Below are positions 26,888-33,716 of a DNA stretch of 53,166 nt, piece after piece (the stretch's first letter is position 1; each line of letters starts with the position of its first letter). The stretch spans positions 10,984 to 64,149 of the forward strand of contig DJXI01000011.1 of NCBI GenBank assembly GCA_002449695.1, given 5' to 3'. Made by a program: the position numbers and the translations under genes. Source of the stretch: Verrucomicrobia bacterium UBA7008. GTDB lineage: Bacteria > Verrucomicrobiota > Kiritimatiellia > RFP12 > UBA1067. Below the pieces are notes generated by a model. The model made no database searches, was not told where the DNA came from, and was given only the letters and a program-made list of their open reading frames with translations.

Positions 26888-26915
26888 GTTGTAAATTCGG
26901 CGCGTCAAACTTGTG
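26888..26915. promoter_or_regulatory. Putative operator (site 3)
   Basis: GTTGTA (26888-26893) and CTTGTG (26910-26915), 22 bp apart, starting 10 bp upstream of the -35. The second half-site deviates by two bases from GTTGTA, but spacing, orientation and distance match sites 1 and 4. Confidence 0.5.
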
Positions 26916-26945
26916 GAAATGACGCACCGCCCGTTCACGCCCCGA

Positions 26946-27869
26946 TCAGACGCCGCGCGGCGGCGAGGGCCGCTCCTTGCTGAAAAGCTCATCGACGAGC
27001 GAGACGTCCGGCGGCGCGCCGCCCGGCCGCGTGCAGGCCGCGGAGCCCGCCGCGACGGCCCAGCGCGCGGCATCCGCGCACGGCGCGCCGAACGTCCGCC
27101 AACACCACTCGGCCAGCAGCGTGTCGCCCGCCGCCGTCGTGTCCGCGACCGCGACCTTCGGCGCGGCGACGAACTCACCGTCGAACCACGCCCCCGCGCC
27201 GCCGTCGGAGATTATCACATGCGCCACCTTTTCGCGCAGAATGTCCGTCGCCTTCGCGAACTCACCGGGCGCCTTCGGGACGAAACCGACAAGCGGCTCG
27301 CACTCCTCGGCATTCGGCTTGATCACGTCGGGATGCGCCTTGATGCCCTCCACGAGCGCAGCGCCGCTGGCGTCAAGAACGACCGTAAAGCCAAGCGATT
27401 TGAGGCGCGCGACGGCACTGGCGTAGAAATCCTTCGGAACAACAGGCGGCAGCGAGCCCGAGAGAATGGCGACCGCGGGCGAAGAGAAAGACGAAAGAGA
27501 CAGAAGCGAATCAAGGGACGGCACTGCGGCGAGCCCGGGAAATGCCGCGCGGTTGAGTTTCACCGACCCGCCCGGCCAGACGATCATCTCGTTTCGCCGC
27601 GTTGCGCCTGGCACGCGCACGAATCTGTCCTCGATGGCGTACTTCGCAAGCTCTTTGACGAAAGGCCTGTCGTTGTCCTCGCCAAGAAGTCCGCCGCAGG
27701 CGACCGCCGCGCCCCGGATCGCCAGCCAGCGGGCGACGTTGACGGCCTTGCCGCCGACGTTCTCCTCCTCGGCGACGTCCTTGAAGATTTCGCCCGCGCC
27801 CTGCGGCGCGCGCGGCAGCGTGACCGTCGCGTCGATGGCCGGGCTCATGCAGATGCAGAGGAATTTCAT
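26946..27869 (-). CDS. PfkB-family sugar-phosphate kinase
   Basis: 307 residues. N-terminal 'MSPAIDATVTL' and 'VGGKAVNVARWL', central 'LSGSLPP', 'IKPNAEECEPL', and ATP-site motif 'ADTTAAGDTLLAE' (usual DTTGAGD; the Gly-to-Ala change is conservative and the catalytic Asp is present). This pattern fits the 1-phosphofructokinase/tagatose-6-phosphate kinase (FruK/LacC) branch. Its ATG overlaps the stop of the beta-helix gene by 4 bp. Next to a sorbose-1-phosphate-reductase-like gene, a ketose-phosphate route is plausible; the exact substrate is inference. Confidence 0.82.
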   Translation of the reverse strand: MKFLCICMSPAIDATVTLPRAPQGAGEIFKDVAEEENVGGKAVNVARWLAIRGAAVACGGLLGEDNDRPFVKELAKYAIEDRFVRVPGATRRNEMIVWPGGSVKLNRAAFPGLAAVPSLDSLLSLSSFSSPAVAILSGSLPPVVPKDFYASAVARLKSLGFTVVLDASGAALVEGIKAHPDVIKPNAEECEPLVGFVPKAPGEFAKATDILREKVAHVIISDGGAGAWFDGEFVAAPKVAVADTTAAGDTLLAEWCWRTFGAPCADAARWAVAAGSAACTRPGGAPPDVSLVDELFSKERPSPPRGV

Positions 27870-28999
27870 GGCGCGTGGACAACTCCCTGAAGATAGTCCT
27901 TGTAGACCGTGTCGTCCTTGCGGACAAGACCAATGTTGATGCGCGGATCGCGCAGGTAGCCGCCGCCTCCTTTCTCGCCGACTTCAAGAACGGTATTGAC
28001 CGCCTCGGCGCCCCTGAAGCCGATCTGCATGTTCGCGATCTGCGCCCTGAGCCTTCCCTCGCACTTCACCGCCGTGTGTCGGCGGCCTTTCGAGGGGGCA
28101 TACCAGAACGCGATGCAGGCATCCATCACGGTGTTCCCTGCTGTGCGGCCGAACAGGAAGCCGGTGGAGAAGTGGTCGCTGTAGCAGCGGTCGTAGCTGT
28201 TGTCGAACGCGTCGTCGACAAACCCAGCGCTGCCGTCGTACTGGTCCATCGGGCTCGCGTAGAGCGGATGCAGATTGCGCATGAGGTTCCCGCATGCCGA
28301 GCGCGTCAGCTTGACGCCGATCTGCATGTCGGCGATGCGCATGTTCGTGAGGGTGTTGTCGCACGCGTCGATCAAGACTCCGATGGAGCCCTTCGCCCTG
28401 TTTCCGACGATGTTCACGTCCGATATGTCGCAGTCGGACGAGTTGTTGTTCGCCCCTTCCTTGATGTGGAGACCGAGACTCACGAACTTCATGGAAACGT
28501 CGCGCACCTTCGTCTCGCGGCCCGAGTCGATGGAGATGCCCTTCGCGACGCCGCTGCCGTCGATGACGCCGCCGGTGAACGAATAGCAGCTCCCGACAAC
28601 GCGGATGTTGTTCGCCGGATGTATCCCGCCCAGGCGCACCATTGCCTCCGTGTTCGTCCATCCGGGCGCGGCCTTCAGGACGGCGTAGTTGGAGAGGCGC
28701 AGGTCTACGCTCCGCTTGGGATCGGCTGGCGTGCAGATCGGCTTGGAAATGAGATACGTTCCGTCCGGGAACCAGATTGTCCTGTTTGGATGTTCGTCGA
28801 TGACGCGCTGGATTCTGTCTGCCACGTCCGTCATCCCGTCGGTCGGCATGAAGTCAGCTGCAGAGACAACGCCGCCGGCATGGTAGGGCGCGCTCTCCGA
28901 GCGCGCCTCCGCGGCGAAAATCAGCGCCACCGCCGCAACCAAGAGGAGCGCACATGGAGACGCGGCATCCTGCTGCGCCCTCTCTTTGGAACCCTTCAA
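27866..28999 (-). CDS. Secreted right-handed beta-helix protein (pectate-lyase superfamily fold)
   Basis: 377 residues. Signal sequence about 10-34 (CALLLVAAVALIFAAEARS), then the Pectate_lyase_3-type opening 'GGVVSAADFMPTDGMTDVADRIQRVID' region, 'TIWFPDGTYLIS', and strand repeats rich in Asn/Asp ('FTGGVIDGSGVAKGISIDS', 'NNSSDCDISDVNIVGN'). Such proteins are polysaccharide lyases, hydrolases or phage-type depolymerases; catalytic residues cannot be picked out. It overlaps its upstream and downstream neighbours by 4 bp each, so the three genes form one tight operon. Confidence 0.75.
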   Translation of the reverse strand: MKGSKERAQQDAASPCALLLVAAVALIFAAEARSESAPYHAGGVVSAADFMPTDGMTDVADRIQRVIDEHPNRTIWFPDGTYLISKPICTPADPKRSVDLRLSNYAVLKAAPGWTNTEAMVRLGGIHPANNIRVVGSCYSFTGGVIDGSGVAKGISIDSGRETKVRDVSMKFVSLGLHIKEGANNNSSDCDISDVNIVGNRAKGSIGVLIDACDNTLTNMRIADMQIGVKLTRSACGNLMRNLHPLYASPMDQYDGSAGFVDDAFDNSYDRCYSDHFSTGFLFGRTAGNTVMDACIAFWYAPSKGRRHTAVKCEGRLRAQIANMQIGFRGAEAVNTVLEVGEKGGGGYLRDPRINIGLVRKDDTVYKDYLQGVVHAP

Positions 29000-30405
29000 A
29001 GCTCAATTCTCCTTTCGACGATCTTCTCCTTCGGCGCGCCGACGTCGATCTTCGGCGCGTTTGCCAGCAGGTAGTCCTCCGCCGCCTTGCACCAGAGCCC
29101 GCTGTTCGCGGCGCAGAGGCGGTCGAGCTCGGCGTAGAACGGATCGCTCTTCCCCTTCTCGGCGAAATCGGCGATCGCCGTCATCGGCATCTTGACGTGC
29201 GTGTAGACGAGGCGCTTCCCGCCCGGGACCTTCGTGAGATCGAGCGTCGCCTGAAACGCGGAGTCGAGTCCGCCGACGTGCGTGATCATCACCTCGGGAT
29301 GGAGCAGCCCCCGGCCGATCCAGTCGACGGAATCGGACATGTCCTTCACGTCGCCGCCGGAGTTGGCGACGATGTGGTGGTTCATGTAGTGGATGTTGTA
29401 GAAGTTGAACGGCGCGGAGAGCTTCTGGTCCGTCGGCCCCGCGAAGAAGTTGAGGCACCCGCCGAACGCCAGCAGGTCGGAGCACTGCGTGATGAGCGCG
29501 GGCACGGCGGCGAAGAGGAAGATGTCGTCGTAGCCGCCGCCCGTCGACGTCGGGTTCGCGGCATCCGCCGGCGCGTCGCTGTTGAGCGCCTTGAGCGTGG
29601 CGACGGGATCGGCCACGTCCTTCGTGTTGACGAAACTCACCTCGACGCCGTTCACCTTCCCCGCGGCGACCAGCCCGGATGTCCGCCCGTCGCCCAGCCC
29701 GGATGTCCGAACTGTGTTCGGACAAAGCCCGAACATCTTGGCCGCGCGCGCGAGCCGCGCGTCGTCGACATCGGTGACGACGAGGCGGCGCGGGCGCTTC
29801 TCGGGCGAATGGCAGGCGATGTCGATGCAGCCCAGGCCCATCGCGCCGCAGCCGGCCATCAGCAGCATCGTGCCGCCGTTCGCGATGCCCGTCTCGTGGA
29901 CGTGCGAGCCGAACGGATGGTGGTAGTTCGTGCGGAACGCCGAGACGATGCAGCTGATCGGCTCCGCAAGCGAGCACTTGAAGTACGCGTCGCCGTCGTA
30001 CGGCAGGAGGCAGCCCATCTCCATCACGATGGACGGGAGATACACGCACGTCGTCTCACCGCCAATGGAATGCCAGGCGTAGCCCATCGTCTCCAGCTCG
30101 TGCCCGGGGATGTTGAAGGCAGGCTGTATGCAGACGCGCTGCCCGACGCGGAACCGCCCCGCCCACTTCGTCCCGACCTCGCGGACGATGCCCGAGACCT
30201 CGTGCCCGAACATGATCGGATTCGTCGCGATGTCCTTCGGCACTCGCTTGTGCCCGGTGCCGAGCGACAGCGCCTTGTAGTCGCTGAGGCAGATCGTGTT
30301 CGTCACGATCTCCACGACGACGCCGTCCGCGCCGGCGCCCTCCAGTTCGACGTCCTCCAGCCGGGCGTCGCCGGCTGCATACAGTCTCCATGCTTTTGCG
30401 TTCAT
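28996..30405 (-). CDS. Zinc MDR dehydrogenase, L-sorbose-1-phosphate reductase-like
   Basis: 469 residues. Medium-chain dehydrogenase with catalytic-zinc motifs 'NTICLSDYKAL' and 'MFGHEVSG', Rossmann segment 'MLLMAGCGAMGLGCIDIA' and a long C-terminal half that resembles SorE-type L-sorbose-1-phosphate reductases, which are larger than ordinary alcohol dehydrogenases. First gene of the dehydrogenase - beta-helix - PfkB operon, promoter at 30448-30477. Oddity: a repeated stretch (two AGCCCGGATGTCCG units) with a perfect hairpin encodes 'TSGLGDGRTSGL' within the Rossmann region (29671-29724), looking like a small insertion. Confidence 0.75.
   Translation of the reverse strand: MNAKAWRLYAAGDARLEDVELEGAGADGVVVEIVTNTICLSDYKALSLGTGHKRVPKDIATNPIMFGHEVSGIVREVGTKWAGRFRVGQRVCIQPAFNIPGHELETMGYAWHSIGGETTCVYLPSIVMEMGCLLPYDGDAYFKCSLAEPISCIVSAFRTNYHHPFGSHVHETGIANGGTMLLMAGCGAMGLGCIDIACHSPEKRPRRLVVTDVDDARLARAAKMFGLCPNTVRTSGLGDGRTSGLVAAGKVNGVEVSFVNTKDVADPVATLKALNSDAPADAANPTSTGGGYDDIFLFAAVPALITQCSDLLAFGGCLNFFAGPTDQKLSAPFNFYNIHYMNHHIVANSGGDVKDMSDSVDWIGRGLLHPEVMITHVGGLDSAFQATLDLTKVPGGKRLVYTHVKMPMTAIADFAEKGKSDPFYAELDRLCAANSGLWCKAAEDYLLANAPKIDVGAPKEKIVERRIEL
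29704..29724. repeat. Hairpin/duplication inside the dehydrogenase gene
   Basis: TGTCCGAAC-TGT-GTTCGGACA is a perfect 9-bp inverted repeat with a 3-base loop; AGCCCGGATGTCCG just before it occurs twice. It adds residues in frame. Confidence 0.75.
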
Positions 30406-30419
30406 TCGACAGGTCTCCT

Positions 30420-30451
30420 TTAACTGCCGTTATTTTTAACTGCCGTTATTT
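30420..30451. repeat. Perfect 16-bp tandem duplication in a 5' leader
   Basis: TTAACTGCCGTTATTT occurs twice in tandem. The distal copy overlaps the -10 region and the proximal one abuts the AAGGAG ribosome site of the dehydrogenase gene on the minus strand. Confidence 0.9.
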
Positions 30452-30477
30452 TATCATTTGTCGGGGCCGGAAGACAA
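30448..30477 (-). promoter_or_regulatory. Promoter of the dehydrogenase/beta-helix/kinase operon
   Basis: TTGTCT (30472-30477) and TAAAAT (30448-30453) on the minus strand, spacer 18 bp. The -10 overlaps the tandem duplication, so slippage would alter the leader. Confidence 0.5.
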
Positions 30478-30528
30478 TTGCAACCTTCAACGCCACACTT
30501 GCATCTGCCGCGCAAGGCGGCGGCGCGT

Positions 30529-32004
30529 TCAGCACGCGCGGGCGCGGCCGGAAATTCCGTGATCGCGGGCGACGTTGACGAACGTCGACGCCATCGGCTT
30601 TCCGGCAAGGCCGAAGCAGTCGCGCGGCGTGACGGTGATGCGGATCGTCCGGCCCGGCGGCAGTTCATTCGCCGAGAACAGACATTCGCCCGGCAGGTCG
30701 GCGCATTCTTCCGGATAGGCGAACCCGGCGGCGATGAGCCGGCGCACGACAGGCGCGGGCCGGCCGTCGGCAAACGCCTCGACCGTGTAATCGAAGACGC
30801 GGCTCCCCTTGACGGTCTGCGCGCGCGGAAAGGACACGTACAGGCAGGGCTCGCCCCTATGCGCCGCGCTTTCGAGCGCATGGCCCTCCGGGCAGAACGT
30901 CGCCGCGATTCCGGCATCCGGCGCGAACTGCGGCACCGCGCCGTCGGCCTGCCGCCGCGCCGCGCGCACCGCGAAGTCGAACGGCCCGCCCACCCGCGCC
31001 GGAACAGGGACCGTCCACGCCGGACCGATCGGGCGCATGAACGCCACGGACTGCCGCCGCACGACGAGACGGTCGTCGTAGACCTCGACGATCTCGCATC
31101 CGCCCCCCTTCGCATCGCCGCCCCACAGCTGCGGATCGGCCAGCGAGCCCATGAGTTTCGTCCGGCTGCTCGGGTGCCAGTGGGCCGTCACGTTGTCGTA
31201 GTCGAAACCGCCCGCACCCTCATGGACGCACCCGGCGCCAATGGACGTGAACGCGCCCTGCCAGACGGTGCGCTCGTCCGCGATCACGCAGTGCGAATGG
31301 CCCGAGATTGCGACGGCGTTCGGAAACGGCGCGAGCGCCGCGACCGACTCGCCCTTGTCGTCGCCCAGCGAATACGTACCGTGACACGTCCCCTTCGGGT
31401 GCGCATGCTGGCAGTAGAAGAACGGCTTGTCGCCGCGCAATTCCGCCGCGTGCGCACGGAAGTAGTCGCCGATCGGCGGATTGAGGCTCGACCACTGCGC
31501 GCCGACGAACGTGTAGCCCTTCACCTCGCGCCGCCAGATCAGCGACCAGTCCTGGCCGAACAGCCTCCGCCACGTCTTCTGCGGATTGTCCTTCCAGCTG
31601 AAGCGCTGCGCGTCCATCTGCTCTTCAGTGAAGCGCTTCCACCGCCCGCCCCACGCATCCACGTCATGGTTGCCCGTGGAGATCATGAGCTCCACCCGTC
31701 GCCCGTTCTCCGGGAACACCTTGCGCCAGATCGCCGCGAACGCCTCCAGTTCGCCGATCAGCCCCGAATGCGCGATGTCGCCGGGACACAGCACCGCGTC
31801 GACATGCTCAGACGCGAAGTAGCGCAACACCTTCTCCGCCGTCGTCGCCGCCTCCTTCTTGCCGCCGATGTGGATGTCGCTCAAAACACCGAACCGAAGG
31901 TTGGGTTTGGGAGGGACGGGCTCTGTCCCGTCCACGGCCGACACAGAGGTCGGCCCTCCCATCCCGAACGCCAGCACTCCGCCGATGAATTCTCTGCGCG
32001 TCAT
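30529..32004 (-). CDS. Tat-exported metallophosphoesterase, large type
   Basis: 491 residues with Tat start MTRREFIGGVLAFGMGG. Metal motifs: 'GVLSDIHIGG', 'CPGDIAHSG', 'STGNHDVDAWGG', 'FYCQHAHP' and 'ISGHSHCV'; residues about 340-491 form an additional C-terminal beta-domain. GGAG lies ahead of the ATG. The end of the Tat leader and the first mature residues (about 15-32, 'GGPTSVSAVDGTEPVPPK') are encoded by a 52-bp cloverleaf palindrome (31909-31960) that looks like an inserted repeat. Last gene of the MFS/xylanase block, 18 bp after the preceding stop. Confidence 0.83.
   Translation of the reverse strand: MTRREFIGGVLAFGMGGPTSVSAVDGTEPVPPKPNLRFGVLSDIHIGGKKEAATTAEKVLRYFASEHVDAVLCPGDIAHSGLIGELEAFAAIWRKVFPENGRRVELMISTGNHDVDAWGGRWKRFTEEQMDAQRFSWKDNPQKTWRRLFGQDWSLIWRREVKGYTFVGAQWSSLNPPIGDYFRAHAAELRGDKPFFYCQHAHPKGTCHGTYSLGDDKGESVAALAPFPNAVAISGHSHCVIADERTVWQGAFTSIGAGCVHEGAGGFDYDNVTAHWHPSSRTKLMGSLADPQLWGGDAKGGGCEIVEVYDDRLVVRRQSVAFMRPIGPAWTVPVPARVGGPFDFAVRAARRQADGAVPQFAPDAGIAATFCPEGHALESAAHRGEPCLYVSFPRAQTVKGSRVFDYTVEAFADGRPAPVVRRLIAAGFAYPEECADLPGECLFSANELPPGRTIRITVTPRDCFGLAGKPMASTFVNVARDHGISGRARAC
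31909..31960. repeat. 52-bp cloverleaf palindromic element inside a coding sequence
   Basis: Outer 7-bp inverted repeat GGGAGGG/CCCTCCC (31909-31915, 31954-31960) encloses two 7-bp hairpins, GGACGGG/CCCGTCC (31914-31920, 31927-31933) and GGCCGAC/GTCGGCC (31936-31942, 31949-31955), each with a 6-base loop. The whole can fold as a three-armed structure, like a REP-type element. It is read in frame in the phosphoesterase leader. Confidence 0.8.
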
Positions 32005-32022
32005 ATTCTCCGTCCTTTCTCT

Positions 32023-33705
32023 TCAGTCTCCCGTGCCGTCCCGCATCGCCCCGGCGCCGCTCAAATACCCGCCGTTCCAGGCGCCGACGGACGGAATCGT
32101 GGCGTAGGTCGCGCCGCCGGAGCGCTCAAGCGCCAGCTTCACAGGCTCACGCCGCATCTCGTGCCAGACGACACCTTTCCATGTCGGCGGAACGCCGCGC
32201 AAAAGGACGCGCACAGGCCCCTGCTCGGAAATTCGGAGATTCAAGAGCGCGACGCTCCTCAAGCGCCCGTCCTTGTCGACATGCACCTGCATGAGCCCCC
32301 GGAACGGCGACTTGACGACGGCGGGGAGCCCTCCGGCGCGCGCGTCCAGCGCCTCGCGGAACGTCTGCACGTCGGCCGACGTCAAGAGGTTCGCGTTCTT
32401 TCCGGCCTCCTCCTTCGTGAGCGCCCCCGCGCTGCGCCCGAGGCCGGAGATGACGGGAATCGCCAGGCTCCGCACGCCGATCTTCTTCTCGACGGGCAGG
32501 GTGAAGCCGACCGGCTCGCAGCCGTCCGTGACGCGGGCATAGCCGCGCAGCACGCGCGACGCCTCGGCGAGCGGCCGCCACATCGTCCTCCCGTAGAGGG
32601 CCGCATCCTCCATCGCGCCGTTCGAGACGAAGAAGCTCACCGAGTTGTAGCCGTACATGAGCGCGGCGAAGCCCTCCGCCAGAACGCCCTGCGCCGAACG
32701 CGCGTAGTAGGTGCGCGGCCAGCTTTCGATTTCCGGCGTCCAGACGTCGATATAGCCAGGGTTCCCGATGCGCCCGCGCAGCGCCGCGGCGTTGATGCTC
32801 TTCAGGACGACGATGTTCGGATCGTCGTCGTAGTACGACCCGCCTCCCGGACGGCAGCCGACAGGTCGGCCCGTCACGTCATGAAGCGTCTGGAGAACCG
32901 CCAGAGCCTGGTCGTCGACCTCGGGCCCCGACGCGCACTGAAGCCCCATCCTCGTATCCGGCGAGAGGGCGTGAAACACCTCGCCCACCGCCCGCGCAAC
33001 GCGCACAAGGCTCTGAATGGAAAACCGCCGCCAGCGCGCGCAGACCGCGTCGTCCGTCAGGACGGCCCCGGCCAGCGTCTCGCGCGTCCACTTCCCGCCC
33101 GTCTCGGCGTTGAACGCGGCGATACACGTCTGGCAGAAGCAGCCGCTGCGTCGGCCGCTGCTGTCGGCCGGCCGGTGGTAGGCGATGCGCAGATCGTCGT
33201 CGATCCAGAGCGCGGCAAAGCCGAGCCTCGCGTAGATCGCCGAGACGTCGCGCAGATAGGCGAGGAACGCCGACTGGCGCGGGCAGTTGCAGTACCTGTC
33301 CTCGACACCCTTCCAGTCGGTCCAGCCGGTCCACGTCTTCCTGGCGAACATCTCGGGCGTGCCGACGCAGTCGTCATGTCCGATCGTGGCCTGAAACTGG
33401 AGCGAAGGGGCGATGCCGGCGGCCCGCACGTCTTTCACCGCCTCCGCGAGAACCTTGGCGCGCGCATGGTGCCAGTCGAACGTCGGCGCGCCCGTGCCGG
33501 TCGAGAACCAGATCTCGTCGCAGCAGCCGGGATTCTCCGCAATCGCCTTGAAGTTGGCCTTCCAGACCTCCTTCGTGTCGGTGTCGTTCGCCCTCAGGCG
33601 CATCGACATCAGCGGACGTGAAGGCGTTAGCTCGCCGCACATGGCGAATGTCGCCAACGATGCAGCGAAAACCGATGCGACCGCTCTTGCCGAATTGCGC
33701 GGCAT
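32023..33705 (-). CDS. Secreted barrel protein with CFCQTC motif, putative glycosidase
   Basis: 560 residues, starting MPRNSARAVASVFAASLATFAMCG (export signal). Recognisable segments: 'WFSTGTGAPTFDWH', 'YCNCPRQSAFLAYLRD', 'GFAALWIDDDLRI', 'CFCQTCIAAFNAETGG', 'YIDVWTPEIESW'. The WIDDDLR and PEIESW acidic residues at barrel-strand ends and the Cys cluster suggest a clan-A-like hydrolase with a structural metal, as in GH42-like proteins, but I do not recognise the family. No clear ribosome site; the start lies 11 bases after the stop of the surface protein gene, so translation is probably coupled. Confidence 0.55.
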   Translation of the reverse strand: MPRNSARAVASVFAASLATFAMCGELTPSRPLMSMRLRANDTDTKEVWKANFKAIAENPGCCDEIWFSTGTGAPTFDWHHARAKVLAEAVKDVRAAGIAPSLQFQATIGHDDCVGTPEMFARKTWTGWTDWKGVEDRYCNCPRQSAFLAYLRDVSAIYARLGFAALWIDDDLRIAYHRPADSSGRRSGCFCQTCIAAFNAETGGKWTRETLAGAVLTDDAVCARWRRFSIQSLVRVARAVGEVFHALSPDTRMGLQCASGPEVDDQALAVLQTLHDVTGRPVGCRPGGGSYYDDDPNIVVLKSINAAALRGRIGNPGYIDVWTPEIESWPRTYYARSAQGVLAEGFAALMYGYNSVSFFVSNGAMEDAALYGRTMWRPLAEASRVLRGYARVTDGCEPVGFTLPVEKKIGVRSLAIPVISGLGRSAGALTKEEAGKNANLLTSADVQTFREALDARAGGLPAVVKSPFRGLMQVHVDKDGRLRSVALLNLRISEQGPVRVLLRGVPPTWKGVVWHEMRREPVKLALERSGGATYATIPSVGAWNGGYLSGAGAMRDGTGD

Positions 33706-33716
33706 TGTTCGTTTCA

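Noticed and set aside
30477..30503. A fifth possible regulon operator (ATTGCA and CTTGCA) upstream of the dehydrogenase/kinase operon
   Set aside because: Half-sites are 21 rather than 22 bp apart, the first overlaps the -35, and the flanking AT/GAAT pattern is missing.
30478..33621. Very long plus-strand open frame (over 1000 codons) opposite the phosphoesterase and barrel genes
   Set aside because: Arg/Ala/Pro-rich, without domains or ribosome site; a GC-rich antisense shadow of well-supported minus-strand genes. The same holds for other long plus-strand frames in the window.
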